Assembly: GCF_019457905.1 (NCBI RefSeq)
Contig: NZ_JAHZSV010000033.1
Span: 1 to 54,943, forward strand
DNA: 54,943 bases
Origin: Flagellimonas abyssi
GTDB taxonomy: Bacteria > Bacteroidota > Bacteroidia > Flavobacteriales > Flavobacteriaceae
Reading direction: 5' to 3'
Shown here: positions 1-8,694 of the stretch, one piece after another
Numbering within the stretch: the stretch's first letter is position 1
Layout of the letters: each line of letters starts with the position of its first letter
Made by a program: the position numbers and the translations under genes
Notes under the pieces: model-generated
Told to the model about the DNA's origin: nothing
The model's database searches: none
Seen by the model: only the letters and a program-made list of their open reading frames with translations

Positions 1-1317
1 CGTTTGCTGACCTTAAGGCAGTACTTTCCCTATTTTGACAAGGAAATAAGAAAGACCGGGGTTACCCGACAGTTGCTCTGGGAGGAATATCATGCCAAGC
101 ACCCCGATGGCTTCAAACTCTCACAGTTCAAGTACTGGTACGCCGAATGGCGCAAGGAGACCTCTCCGGTAATGCACATGGAGCACAAGGCCGGTGACAA
201 GCTGTTCATCGATTTCACGGGAAAGAAACTCCATATCGTCGACAGGGAGACCGGTGAACTGAGGGAACTGGAGGTGTTCGTTTGCATACTGGGTAGCAGC
301 CAATACACTTATGTAGAGGCCTGTGCAAGCCAAAAACTGGAGGACTTCATCCGCTGCACCGAGAACTCCCTATGGTTCTACGGCGGCGTACCAAAGGCCC
401 TGGTGCCCGACAACCTGAAGTCGGCGGTTACCAAGAGCAGCCGTTACGAGCCCAAGGTCAACGAGGTGTTCGCCGACTTTGCCGAACACTACGAAACGGC
501 GGTACTGCCCACACGTACCTATAGGCCAAGGGACAAGGCCATAGTGGAGAACGCCGTGAAGATAATCTACACCAGGGTGTTCGCCCCTTTACGCAACCAG
601 GTATTCCACAGCATAACGGATCTCAACATGGCGATAAGGGAACTGTTGGAAAAACACAATGCAATGTCGTTCAGGGGAAGGGAATATTCCAGGCGTTCGC
701 TTTTCATGGAAATCGAGAAGGGAGAACTGATGCCCCTGCCAGGGAAACGCTATGAGGTAAAACGCTATGCCCAGGCCACCGTACACAAGAACAGCCATAT
801 CTATTTCGGGAAGGACAAGCATTATTACAGCGTGTCCTACAGACATATAGGCAAACAGGTCAAGCTGGTCTATACCGACAGTATCGTCGAGATCTACCAT
901 AAGCACGAAAGGTTCGCCGTACATACAAGGAACAGGAAAAAATACGGATATACCACCTTGGCCGACCATATGCCATCGCACCATCGTTTCGTAAGCGAGT
1001 GGAGCAGCGAAAGGTTCATCGATTGGGCGGGCAATATCGGCGAATACTGTAAAGGGTACATCATTGCCATCCTGGAAAAAAAGCAGCACCCCGAGCAATC
1101 CTACAAATCCTGCCTCGGCGTGCTCCACCTTGCCAAAAAGTACGGAAGGGAACGTCTTGACGGTGCCTGTAGGCGTGCCTCGGAATATGGGGCGTACAAT
1201 TACAATATGGTAGAGCGCATCCTCAAAAAGGGATGGGACCAGATCGATGACCATAATGATGAAGGAACGAAAATGCCCGAACACAAGAACATAAGGGGCG
1301 GAAAATATTATGAATAA
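1..1317 (+). CDS. istA: IS21 transposase IstA, 5' end cut by window
   Basis: DDE-type transposase that cuts and joins the IS ends, working with the ATPase IstB. The open frame reaches base 1 with no stop, and the first possible start in the window is a TTG at 4, so the protein is truncated by the window: about 438 residues are visible, against roughly 500 in the family. Counting from the TTG at base 4, the catalytic triad appears as D70 (FIDFTG), D136 (VPDNLK) and E182 (AIVENAV), with spacing typical of the integrase fold. A C-terminal domain of about 200 residues follows, as usual. The istB start lies 20 bases downstream. The gene looks intact in the visible part. Confidence 0.95.
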   Translation, partial: RLLTLRQYFPYFDKEIRKTGVTRQLLWEEYHAKHPDGFKLSQFKYWYAEWRKETSPVMHMEHKAGDKLFIDFTGKKLHIVDRETGELRELEVFVCILGSSQYTYVEACASQKLEDFIRCTENSLWFYGGVPKALVPDNLKSAVTKSSRYEPKVNEVFADFAEHYETAVLPTRTYRPRDKAIVENAVKIIYTRVFAPLRNQVFHSITDLNMAIRELLEKHNAMSFRGREYSRRSLFMEIEKGELMPLPGKRYEVKRYAQATVHKNSHIYFGKDKHYYSVSYRHIGKQVKLVYTDSIVEIYHKHERFAVHTRNRKKYGYTTLADHMPSHHRFVSEWSSERFIDWAGNIGEYCKGYIIAILEKKQHPEQSYKSCLGVLHLAKKYGRERLDGACRRASEYGAYNYNMVERILKKGWDQIDDHNDEGTKMPEHKNIRGGKYYE

Positions 1318-1337
1318 AAACACTTAAAACTGGACAT

Positions 1338-2075
1338 ATGAACAAAAAAACAATGCAATTGATGAAAGAAATGAGGTTCTTTGGAATGCACAGGGCCTTT
1401 GCAACAACAATGGAAACCGGAGGTGCCGATACCGACTATACCAATGACGAACTCATTGCCTATCTCATCCAGAGCGAATGGGACGACCGGCACAACCGTA
1501 GGATAGAGCGATTGACCAAGTCCGCAAGGTTCAGGTATATGGCCGTCATGGAAGCTATCGACTACCGACCGTCACGCCAACTGGACAAGAACCTGGTCCG
1601 GCGACTAGGCTCTTGCGACTTCATCCCAAAAAGGGAGAACATACTTATTACAGGTAGTACCGGTGTGGGAAAAAGTTATCTGGCCTCGGCCATTGGCCAC
1701 CAGGCCTGCTCCTTGGGGCGAAAGGTCATGTACTTCAACACCGCCAAGCTCTTTACCCTGCTCAAGACATCAAAGGCCGACGGTTCCTATCCAAAACAGA
1801 TAAACAAACTTGAAAAACAGGACTTGCTCATCTTGGACGACTTCGGCCTTAAACCATTGGACAACATCAACAGGCATGCGCTTATGGAGATCATCGAGGA
1901 CCGTCACGGCAAAAGGTCCACTATTATAGCATCACAACTACCAGTCGAAGTATGGCATGACATCATAGGTGAAAAAACACTGGCCGATGCCATCCTCGAC
2001 CGTTTGGTGCACACGGCACACAGAATCGACATAAAAGGAGAATCAATGAGAAGAAAATTGAAAAATAAAAACTAA
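1338..2075 (+). CDS. istB: IS21 helper ATPase IstB
   Basis: AAA+ ATPase (DnaA/DnaC-like) that selects the target and activates the IstA transposase. Of 245 residues, the first 90 or so form the IstB N-terminal helical region. Walker A is GSTGVGKS at residues 106-113 and Walker B is LLILDD at 163-168. Length is normal for IstB (about 245-260). It follows istA by 20 bases and would be co-transcribed and probably translationally coupled. The sequence is complete, with no frameshift, so the element may still be active if its left end is intact. Confidence 0.95.
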   Translation: MNKKTMQLMKEMRFFGMHRAFATTMETGGADTDYTNDELIAYLIQSEWDDRHNRRIERLTKSARFRYMAVMEAIDYRPSRQLDKNLVRRLGSCDFIPKRENILITGSTGVGKSYLASAIGHQACSLGRKVMYFNTAKLFTLLKTSKADGSYPKQINKLEKQDLLILDDFGLKPLDNINRHALMEIIEDRHGKRSTIIASQLPVEVWHDIIGEKTLADAILDRLVHTAHRIDIKGESMRRKLKNKN

Positions 2076-2168
2076 GTTTAACCCAAGGATAGATCAAATC
2101 TAGGCAGTTCGTTTACCCTGGTCAGTTTCATCCGGCGAAGGTGGGTCAGTTTACCCGGCTTATCCACA
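2076..2168. repeat. IS21 right end with repeated binding motifs
   Basis: Non-coding stretch after istB. It carries direct copies of GGTCAGTTT at 2120-2128 and 2144-2152, the second followed by ACCCGG, plus a related GTTTACCC at 2111-2118. The CA at 2167-2168 would be the terminal dinucleotide. IS21 ends typically carry several such short repeats bound by IstA. The exact boundary is inferred from where the recombinase reading frame resumes. Confidence 0.65.
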
Positions 2169-2405
2169 GCTACCAAGAAATTTAATGACAACTTAAAATC
2201 TATAGCTAAAAAGGCGAAAATTGATAAGAAAATTACAATGCATATTGCGAGGCATACCTTTGGCAATATTGCTGGTGATACCATCCATCCCTTTATGCTG
2301 CAAAAATTGTATCGTCATAGCGATTTAAAAACCACATTGAACTATCAAGCTAATTTTATTCACAAAGAAGCAGATGATGCTTTGGATAGTGTGGTAAATT
2401 TTTGA
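2169..2405 (+). pseudogene. 3' remnant of a tyrosine recombinase (integrase)
   Basis: Reading from 2169 gives about 78 residues ending at a TGA (2403-2405). They match the C-terminal catalytic part of a phage-type integrase: HIARHTF carries the conserved H and R, LYRHSDL is the usual LGH-S segment (with R in place of G), and LNYQ holds the nucleophilic tyrosine. No start codon or N-terminal domain is present, because the IS21 right end adjoins the fragment. The 5' part of the gene, if it exists, would lie to the left of the IS outside this window. The fragment is AT-rich like the following genes and unlike the IS. Confidence 0.85.
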
Positions 2406-2490
2406 ACTATTATCAGCCATCTGCAAATATTTTAAAGTCATATTTCAACATATTCAATTGCCATTCCCTTACCTTTACCAACATAATTTT

Positions 2491-3402
2491 ATGTTTATGG
2501 TGTTAAAGGTTAAATGGACTGAATTTAAAAGTAGTCTTGAAAATTTTCAGTCCGAAGGAAATGCGCTTATTAAAAAATATAAAGCAGCAAGAACTGAGGA
2601 TTTATTAAATGAATTGAAAGAGGAAAAACAATCGTGGGAAAGCGATGTAATCAGTTATGTAAAGGCTTCTTTTGACCCTGAACACACCAATTTTGCATAC
2701 GAGTTTAAGGCTCAACAAGGATATAATTTCGGAATGAAATTAGGTATCGACCAAAGAGTCAAAAACACTATTCAAACCATTAAAGATGAAATTAATGGGC
2801 TTGATTACTATTTAAAAATATTATTCATTTCAGATGCTATTGTGCGAGCTGATGACATTGATTTAGAAGAGCGTAAAAACCTTGATACCGAAGGCATTCT
2901 TGATCTTATACTTTCTAAACTATATGAACTGTATAATGATGGGAAATACTATTCTATTAAGTGGATTCTTGAAGGTAACGGCCTAAAGTTAGGTGGGCGT
3001 AGCGAAGATTGGGACTATGGTAGAATGCTTGAAGAACGAGGCCTTATTGAGACTATGAATGGTCGTGAGGTAAATGCCAAACTAAAACTTGAGGGAAAGT
3101 ATGCCATTGAACAAGCCAGAAAATCCCAAGTGCCCGACTACTCAAAAATTAGCGATTCTGATGAAGAATTAAAAACACTTCTCAAAGAGGTACTTGCCGA
3201 AGTTAAAAGATCAGGATATGGTCAGCAAATCATCTTCGATGAGTTTGATGAGCTGCGCAAAGACATTCCGCATCTTAGCAAAAAATCGTTTGGTCAGTTA
3301 TTAAAATCAAAACTTGGCGATTTGGTCGCAGCCAAAGCCTTTGACAAAGCTATCGCCAGCGACATATTCAAACAATTTACTAACCAAATATTTCCATTTT
3401 AA
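2491..3402 (+). CDS. protein of unknown function, first gene of a nuclease pair
   Basis: I do not recognise this family. The frame is open from a TTG at 2458, but ATG at 2491 or 2497 is more likely; with 2491 the protein has 303 residues. It is soluble, rich in Lys, Glu and Asp, with long predicted helices and a segment around residues 130-220 (ending GLIETMNGRE and AKLKLEGK) that looks like a winged-helix unit of the kind found in regulators. The last 90 residues contain several short helices. It ends 3 bases before a gene with a PD-(D/E)xK nuclease signature, so the two are almost certainly one transcription unit. A partner or regulator of that nuclease in a defence-type system is a guess. 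Confidence 0.7.
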   Translation: MFMVLKVKWTEFKSSLENFQSEGNALIKKYKAARTEDLLNELKEEKQSWESDVISYVKASFDPEHTNFAYEFKAQQGYNFGMKLGIDQRVKNTIQTIKDEINGLDYYLKILFISDAIVRADDIDLEERKNLDTEGILDLILSKLYELYNDGKYYSIKWILEGNGLKLGGRSEDWDYGRMLEERGLIETMNGREVNAKLKLEGKYAIEQARKSQVPDYSKISDSDEELKTLLKEVLAEVKRSGYGQQIIFDEFDELRKDIPHLSKKSFGQLLKSKLGDLVAAKAFDKAIASDIFKQFTNQIFPF

Positions 3403-3405
3403 CGT

Positions 3406-4185
3406 ATGAGAATATGGGCAGGTATTAAAAATAGAATAGTTCAATTCTTCCGAAAAGAACCACCACCAGAATATGAGGTGACAGAATATGTGTTTTCGGA
3501 TAGACAACCTCTTGATGGTTCTTCGACCATTTCATTTTTCGTAAACAATCCCAAGCCAGATGTAAGTGTTACCAGAACTTTTGATAGCGAAGACCAAGCC
3601 GTTAATTGGCTTATGGAAAATCGAGATTTCAAAAAGATGTTATTTAGTAATGTATTTCCATCCGCAAATTCGGTGAAATACCAATGTGGCGTTAAAGAAC
3701 CTATCACAATCCCAAACAAAATGCCAGGGGATATTGACATTCTTCTGTATGAACAAGGAAAGGAACAAAATGCGGTTGGAATAGAATGTAAAATAGTAAA
3801 AACCGAATCGCTTGAAAATCAACCACCAAAAATAAACAAGATTACAAGCGTTCAAAAAAAGGGAACTATTCAGGCAAATGGATATACCGAAATTGGATTC
3901 AACAGGGTTTATCTGCTAATCATACTATTGGATGATGGCCGGCATTACAAAAACCCCAATGTTATGTTCAGAACTACACCTTTTAAATGGTTGAAAGAAT
4001 TGTATGGTTTTGACTGGCAAACCCGAATGAGTGATGATATTGGAATTATTTACGTTCACATAAATCAATTTACTACTAACCATATAAATCAGACCAAAGG
4101 ATTGGGATTGCGTGTAGAACGTGAAGCAATACCAATTTTACAACCTGAAGAACTAACTGATAAAATCAAAAAACTGGATTCATAG
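3406..4185 (+). CDS. putative PD-(D/E)xK nuclease-like protein
   Basis: Family not recognised by name. The middle of the 259-residue protein shows the sequence logic of a PD-(D/E)xK nuclease: MPGDIDILLY (D109, D111), then AVGIECKIVK (E127-C-K129), followed by QANGYTEIGFNRVYLLIIL, typical of the helix and next beta strand of that fold. The first 100 residues are a separate region with no clear motif. It starts 3 bases after the preceding gene, which implies coupled expression. Such pairs next to integrases are often defence or restriction genes, but the biochemical role here is inference from the fold signature only. Confidence 0.72.
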   Translation: MRIWAGIKNRIVQFFRKEPPPEYEVTEYVFSDRQPLDGSSTISFFVNNPKPDVSVTRTFDSEDQAVNWLMENRDFKKMLFSNVFPSANSVKYQCGVKEPITIPNKMPGDIDILLYEQGKEQNAVGIECKIVKTESLENQPPKINKITSVQKKGTIQANGYTEIGFNRVYLLIILLDDGRHYKNPNVMFRTTPFKWLKELYGFDWQTRMSDDIGIIYVHINQFTTNHINQTKGLGLRVEREAIPILQPEELTDKIKKLDS

Positions 4186-4191
4186 GATAAT

Positions 4192-4284
4192 TTGAAACGT
4201 AAAGGAACTTGCAGGATATGCGGAAATCATAGTAAACTAACGTTTGAGCACGTTACACGAGAGTGTAAACTGAACTCTCTATAG
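4192..4284 (+). pseudogene. truncated CxxC / FEH fragment of an HNH-like protein
   Basis: From TTG at 4192 a 30-residue frame reads CRICG then LTFEHV and stops at 4284. CxxCG...LTFEHVPP is the usual beginning of a zinc-binding, HNH-related family of hypothetical proteins found in mobile elements. Here the similarity ends just after FEHV, where PPR would be expected, and the frame closes soon after. This looks like a gene cut by a past recombination event at about 4253. It lies directly after the nuclease-like gene and converges on mtfA. It is too short to be functional. Confidence 0.5.
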
Positions 4285-4302
4285 TTTGCCTGATTCATTT
4301 TC

Positions 4303-5076
4303 TCAAGTGCTCGGTTCTTGCCTAAAACATTCCACCAACATCCCATAAAGTTCTGGATGTTTTCTTTTTAGTAAATCCGCTCGTTCAAAAAAATACTCTG
4401 AAGCAACCGCAAAGAATTCAGCTTGATTTGTTCCACCATATTTACGAATATCTGAATGGTTATCGTTAATCGCTTCCATTTCTTTATGGATTAAGTTTAA
4501 CCAAGGTATGGCATATTGATGTTCCATTAGCCGCTCTGGCACACCGTCTGTTCTATCGTCCAACTTATCTATAAGGTGCACAAATTCGTGTATGCCAGTA
4601 TTGCTTTTATCGGTTGTATTTTTAAAGCCGTGGTACAATGCTTTCTTGGAAAGTATCATCTGTTTCTCGAACCTTCCATTTCCAACTATTCCACCAATAT
4701 TCCGTGAGTTATCCTTACTGCTAAATTGCATATCCTCATTAAAATTATCAGGATATAAAAGGATGCCACTTAAATTTGTGTAGTGCCATTCCTTGAAGCC
4801 AAAAACTGGAATGACGGCACTTGCTGCAATTAAAACCTTATCCAACTCTTCCAGTTCAAACTGCACAGCATCGATATAGACCTCACTTAAAAATAGCATC
4901 ATTTTTTGCTGAAAAATTAGCTGTGCGTCTTTTGATAGATTTCTATAAAACAGCACATTATCCGTCAATAATTTATGCCAATGTTCTGGAAATGGCTTTA
5001 CACTATGACGTTTTGCTTTTCTATAAAAATGAACAGCAAAAAGAACAATCACAACCGAAATAAAAATATAAGCCAT
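4303..5076 (-). CDS. mtfA: MtfA-like zinc metallopeptidase (M90 family)
   Basis: Zinc-dependent peptidase related to MtfA, which in E. coli binds the glucose repressor Mlc and has aminopeptidase activity. The HExxH zinc motif is HEFVH at residues 163-167, within TGIHEFVHLIDKLDD, characteristic of the M90 family. Unlike E. coli MtfA, it begins with a transmembrane helix (residues 2-17), so it would be membrane-anchored. Length is 257, close to the family. It is the last gene of the minus-strand copper ATPase unit, 12 bases after copZ. A role in metal stress is suggested only by position. Confidence 0.88.
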   Translation of the reverse strand: MAYIFISVVIVLFAVHFYRKAKRHSVKPFPEHWHKLLTDNVLFYRNLSKDAQLIFQQKMMLFLSEVYIDAVQFELEELDKVLIAASAVIPVFGFKEWHYTNLSGILLYPDNFNEDMQFSSKDNSRNIGGIVGNGRFEKQMILSKKALYHGFKNTTDKSNTGIHEFVHLIDKLDDRTDGVPERLMEHQYAIPWLNLIHKEMEAINDNHSDIRKYGGTNQAEFFAVASEYFFERADLLKRKHPELYGMLVECFRQEPST

Positions 5077-5088
5077 ATTAAAAACGTA

Positions 5089-5301
5089 TTAATCTACAGG
5101 TTCGGCCTTAAATCCCACTTTTTGCAAAGTCGCCTTTACATCTTCTTCGGTTACACCATCGCTTTCAATGGTTAGGATTTTATCAGGATTAGAGGTATCT
5201 ACTTCCCAACTTTCTACACCTTCTTGTTTGTTTAAAAAAGGGGTGACTTTTGATACGCACCCACCACAATTGATATTTGTTTTAAATTTTAAAGTTTTCA
5301 T
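5089..5301 (-). CDS. CopZ-like copper chaperone (HMA domain)
   Basis: Single heavy-metal-associated domain of 70 residues, with the metal site NCGGC (Cys12 and Cys15) in the first loop. Such proteins carry Cu(I) in the cytoplasm and hand it to P-type ATPases. It lacks a signal peptide. It lies 20 bases downstream of copA in the same direction, the usual chaperone-ATPase pairing. The usual M before the first Cys is replaced (INCGGC rather than MTC..C). A mercury or other soft-metal role cannot be excluded. Confidence 0.9.
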   Translation of the reverse strand: MKTLKFKTNINCGGCVSKVTPFLNKQEGVESWEVDTSNPDKILTIESDGVTEEDVKATLQKVGFKAEPVD

Positions 5302-5321
5302 AGTATTGAATTTATTTATTA

Positions 5322-7580
5322 TTAAAGTTTTACTCGTTTAAGTCTTAAGCTATTTGCAACTACGGATACACTACTGAATGCCATTGCTGCACCTGCAATC
5401 ATCGGATCCAACAAAAACCCATTTACAGGATAAAGAACTCCCGCTGCAATTGGAATGCCAATAATGTTGTAAATAAATGCCCAGAATAAGTTCTGACGTA
5501 TGCCCAACACGGTTCTTTTTGATAGTTCCAATGCTTTTGGGATAGATTGTAAATCTGATGTTATCAAGGTCATTTTTGCTACATCCATTGCGATATCCGA
5601 ACCTTTGCCCATAGCAATACTCACATTGGCTTGCGCCAGGGCGTGCGAATCGTTGATACCATCGCCCACCATTGCTACTATCTTTCCGTCCGCCTGTAAT
5701 TTTTCGACAAAAGCCGCTTTGTCCGAAGGCATCACTTCTCCTTGGTAATTTGTTATTCCTACTTGTTTTGCGACAGCAGATGCGGTTTTATTGTTATCTC
5801 CAGTAAGCATATAGACCTCAATGCCTCGTTCTTGAAGTGTTGCTATGGCCATTTTTGAAGTTTCCTTAATCTTGTCTGCAATGGCGAGTATCGCCAGCAC
5901 TTGTTTTTCATTGCCAAAGAAAATGACGGTTTTCGCTTGCTCTTCGAGACTTTCTGCTGTTTGCATCAAGGAAGCATCGATTTGAATATTTTTCTCAAGC
6001 ATTAGTTTATGGTTTCCAACATAGTATGGTGAACCATTTTCTGTTTGAGCTTTCACACCTTTTCCTGTAATACTTTCAAAAGAAGCAATTTCAGCTTTTT
6101 CAATATTTTCATCTTTTAAGTGATTGACTACAGCTTCCGCCAAAGGGTGTTCTGATTGTGCTTCAATAGCTAGAAGAACTTTTTTGTATTCGTTGATATC
6201 TTCGAGTTTATCCTTCCAAAATATATCAGTTACTAAAGGTTTTCCTTCTGTAATTGTACCTGTTTTATCAAGAATGACAGCATTCACTTTATGACCGAGT
6301 TCTAAACTTTCGGCATCCTTTATAAGGATATTATTTTCTGCGCCTTTACCAATTCCCACCATAATGGCGGTAGGTGTTGCCAATCCCAAAGCACAAGGAC
6401 AGGCGATTACCAATACTGCTACAGAGGTCAATAAGGCTTGTGAAAAGGCATTATCGCCTCCTAAAGACATCCAGACAATGAAGGTTACAATGGAAATACC
6501 CAATACCACAGGAACGAAAATACCGGCAATCTTATCGACCAGTTTTTGAACGGGTGCCTTACTCCCTTGCGCTTGCTGAACCATTTTAATGATTTGGGAA
6601 AGCAGGGTTTCTCCACCTACTTTTTCAGCGGTAAATTGAAAACTTCCTTTTTGATTAACGGTACCAGCGAATACCTTTTCCCCTTGGGATTTCTGAACTG
6701 GAACGGGTTCTCCAGTAATCATACTTTCATCTACATATGAGCTTCCCTTGGAAACTTCGCCATCCACGGGAATCTTTTCTCCGGGACGCACCAAAATGGT
6801 CTGACCAACCTGTACGGATGAAATAGGGATTTCCCTCTCTTCCCCATTCTCAATAATTTTAAGGGTTTTAGGCTGAAGCCCCATTAGTTTTTTAATGGCT
6901 GAAGATGTATTTGATTTTGCCTTTTCTTCCAATAGTTTCCCCAAGGAAATAAAGGTGATAATCACGGTAGCCGCTTCGTAATATACGTGAGGCTCGATGC
7001 CACGACTTAACCAAAATTCAGGAAAAAAGGTATTGAATACACTAAAGAGGAAGGCGATTCCGGTACTCAACGCCACCAAGGTATCCATATTTGCTTTACC
7101 GTGTTTGGCCTGCTTGAAGGCATTGATGAAAAAACTGCGCCCAAACCAAAAAAGAATTGGAAAGGCCAATACCAATGAAATCCATTTGCCTGGTTCCCAT
7201 TGCATATAGAACATTCCCAACACAAAAATGGGTAGCGTAAGTATCGCCGACCAGATGGTTCGGTTTTTTATGTCCTGATAATGCTTTTGCTGAAGTTCTT
7301 GCTGTACTTCCGAAGGGTCTTCGGCATCAATTATAATATCGTAACCGACCTCACGAAGCGCGTTTTGAAGTTGATTTGGACTCAACTCCTTGTCATATTC
7401 CACAAGAACGGAACTATTGGCAAAATTAACACTTGCATCAAACACACCTTCTGTGTGTTTTAATACAGATTCAACACTCGCTGCACAAGAGGCACAGGTC
7501 ATTCCCGTAACTGGAAATGATTCTTTCACACCCTGTTTATGATTCTTCTTTTTGGTTTCAAATATGTTGATTGTCTCCAT
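5322..7580 (-). CDS. copA: Cu(I)-exporting P1B-type ATPase CopA
   Basis: Inner-membrane ATPase that pumps Cu(I) (and probably Ag(I)) out of the cytoplasm. Of 752 residues: one N-terminal HMA domain with MTCASC at 27-32; actuator motif ITGEP around 288-292; membrane metal site CPC at 394-396 (P1B-1 class); phosphorylated Asp438 in DKTGT; SEHPLA in the ATP-binding domain; and a hinge motif GDGIND followed by SHALA in place of the common APALA, a variant I believe occurs in this phylum. Length is normal. It leads a three-gene minus-strand unit with copZ and mtfA. The 158-base upstream gap holds a short dyad and probably its own promoter. Confidence 0.96.
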   Translation of the reverse strand: METINIFETKKKNHKQGVKESFPVTGMTCASCAASVESVLKHTEGVFDASVNFANSSVLVEYDKELSPNQLQNALREVGYDIIIDAEDPSEVQQELQQKHYQDIKNRTIWSAILTLPIFVLGMFYMQWEPGKWISLVLAFPILFWFGRSFFINAFKQAKHGKANMDTLVALSTGIAFLFSVFNTFFPEFWLSRGIEPHVYYEAATVIITFISLGKLLEEKAKSNTSSAIKKLMGLQPKTLKIIENGEEREIPISSVQVGQTILVRPGEKIPVDGEVSKGSSYVDESMITGEPVPVQKSQGEKVFAGTVNQKGSFQFTAEKVGGETLLSQIIKMVQQAQGSKAPVQKLVDKIAGIFVPVVLGISIVTFIVWMSLGGDNAFSQALLTSVAVLVIACPCALGLATPTAIMVGIGKGAENNILIKDAESLELGHKVNAVILDKTGTITEGKPLVTDIFWKDKLEDINEYKKVLLAIEAQSEHPLAEAVVNHLKDENIEKAEIASFESITGKGVKAQTENGSPYYVGNHKLMLEKNIQIDASLMQTAESLEEQAKTVIFFGNEKQVLAILAIADKIKETSKMAIATLQERGIEVYMLTGDNNKTASAVAKQVGITNYQGEVMPSDKAAFVEKLQADGKIVAMVGDGINDSHALAQANVSIAMGKGSDIAMDVAKMTLITSDLQSIPKALELSKRTVLGIRQNLFWAFIYNIIGIPIAAGVLYPVNGFLLDPMIAGAAMAFSSVSVVANSLRLKRVKL

Positions 7581-7592
7581 AAATCCGTTCTT

Positions 7593-7609
7593 ATTTGTAT
7601 GTTACAAAT
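7593..7609. promoter_or_regulatory. short dyad upstream of copA
   Basis: ATTTGT and ACAAAT (7593-7598 and 7604-7609) form an inverted repeat with a 5-base spacer, 13 bases upstream of the copA start. Position near the start suggests an operator, but no good TAnnTTTG box was found beside it, so the regulator and function are unknown. Confidence 0.35.
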
Positions 7610-7738
7610 TTCAGGATTAAAAGACTGTAATGTGTTACGTTATATGCTGAATGATTTGTAGAATTTACTCTTCACGAATTATTACATACTACCCAATTGG
7701 AATAATTTATGTCTCTTATAATCATAATGGGGACGTGT

Positions 7739-8353
7739 CTATCGGTCTTTAGTATTTGTAATCAAATACCCTTTTGATTGGATGACCTTTTTTATCTCAT
7801 CGATATTCGTTTTAGTGGTATCAAATTCAATAATTGAAGTCCCTTCTTCAAAAGACGTAGATACATTTGTAACCCCGTCAATTTTATTTACAGAATGGTT
7901 GATATTTTCTTCACAACCAGAGCATACCATCCCTTCAATATTCAACTTTACAGTTTGAATATCGGTATTGTTTGTTGCAACAATTCCTACTTTCTCCGTT
8001 GAATGAAATACTTGTGGATAATAAGAAACCAATGTCATTACAACAACAAACACTGTAACCAACCACAAATAGAATTTCGACTTAAAAAATGATGGCTTAG
8101 CCATATCACAGTTACCACAATCGTCCACCTTCTTTTTTTTATAAACCTGATAAAAGGCCAGTCCCAATGACAAAAATGCTATAACCAACAGATAAGGTTT
8201 CAAGGCAATAAGCCAAGAAAAATACACCGAGCTTCCACCAATACCAGCTACACTTGTAAGTAGCAAAGGACCCCAGCAGCATAGTTTAAGGGAAACTGCT
8301 GAAAATACAGCAGTCCCCATAGATGCCTTTTTGTTCAATTTATTAATTGCCAT
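7739..8353 (-). CDS. MerTP fusion, mercuric ion transporter (second copy)
   Basis: Inner-membrane mercuric ion importer with a fused metal-binding domain. The first helix carries the vicinal pair C25-C26 (KLCCWGP), as in MerT; a cytoplasmic loop has C79 and C82; and the C-terminal 70 residues form an HMA domain with MVCSGC (C144, C147), equivalent to MerP. Three to four membrane helices precede it. MerT-MerP fusions are usual in Bacteroidota. It is the last gene of the mer unit, 2 bases after the glutaredoxin-like gene, and is a diverged paralogue of the copy at 11186-11800. Confidence 0.9.
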   Translation of the reverse strand: MAINKLNKKASMGTAVFSAVSLKLCCWGPLLLTSVAGIGGSSVYFSWLIALKPYLLVIAFLSLGLAFYQVYKKKKVDDCGNCDMAKPSFFKSKFYLWLVTVFVVVMTLVSYYPQVFHSTEKVGIVATNNTDIQTVKLNIEGMVCSGCEENINHSVNKIDGVTNVSTSFEEGTSIIEFDTTKTNIDEIKKVIQSKGYLITNTKDR

Positions 8354-8355
8354 AC

Positions 8356-8625
8356 CTAACAGTTTCCTATTCCAGCATTTACCAAATCATCTTTTGTGAT
8401 TTCGATGTTGGTGCAGCAATTCAGAAGTTTTCCGTTAACAGCAATGGCAGGAACTCTTGTAACCCCATATTCCTTCATTTTTGAAACACAGATTTTACTT
8501 TCGCATTGCTCGGACAGATTATGAAGTGTGATTTCGCAGTCCTTTCCTGCTGTCTCCTTTACTAATTGTACCACAGGCTCGCATACCGGGCAACCTGCTG
8601 TAAAAATCTCAATTTGTCGTTTCAT
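8356..8625 (-). CDS. small glutaredoxin/thioredoxin-like protein
   Basis: 89 residues with a thioredoxin-type fold signature: FTAGCPVC (C12 and C15) at the end of the first strand and a cis-proline in RVPAIAVNG. Four further cysteines (C41, C46 and the pair in LLNCC) are unusual for a glutaredoxin and could bind metal. It is probably a cytoplasmic thiol carrier that handles mercury or reduces oxidised thiols between MerT and MerA. It sits between the CsoR-like regulator and the second merTP, with a probable promoter directly upstream. Confidence 0.85.
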   Translation of the reverse strand: MKRQIEIFTAGCPVCEPVVQLVKETAGKDCEITLHNLSEQCESKICVSKMKEYGVTRVPAIAVNGKLLNCCTNIEITKDDLVNAGIGNC

Positions 8626-8654
8626 CTTATGTTATGTTTAAATTAATAATGGAA

Positions 8655-8687
8655 CAAAGATGAGAACGTTAGGTAGGGGGTCACCAA
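8655..8687 (-). promoter_or_regulatory. probable promoter with G/C-tract operator
   Basis: On the minus strand: TTG (8685-8687), a 22-base spacer, then CATCTTTG (8655-8662), a one-mismatch version of the Bacteroidota TAnnTTTG box, 30 bases before the glutaredoxin-like start. The spacer contains GACCCCCTACC (complement of 8672-8682). A run of G/C flanked by A/T is what CsoR/RcnR-family regulators bind, and the gene just upstream encodes such a regulator. The match between regulator class and operator is inference. Confidence 0.5.
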
Positions 8688-8694
8688 ACTTTTT

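Larger units (their letters stand above)
1..2168 (+). mobile_element. IS21-family insertion sequence, left end outside window
   Basis: The istA-istB pair in one direction is the hallmark of the IS21 family. After istB there is a 93-base non-coding end with two copies of GGTCAGTTT (2120-2128 and 2144-2152), as expected of the repeated transposase-binding sites in IS21 ends. Read on the minus strand, the element would end in TGTGGATAAG..., giving a TG/CA terminus, so the right boundary is put at about 2168. Directly after it lies the 3' part of a tyrosine recombinase gene, which the element seems to interrupt. The IS is visibly richer in G+C than the following 50 kb, which fits separate arrival. 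The left end and target duplication lie outside the window. Confidence 0.85.

Noticed and set aside
589..1323. 244-residue frame on the minus strand opposite istA
   Set aside because: It mirrors the istA coding sequence, has no family resemblance, and istA has intact catalytic motifs in the other strand.
2078..2284. 68-residue minus-strand frame after istB
   Set aside because: It spans the IS right end and the integrase remnant, which reads in the plus frame with clear recombinase motifs.
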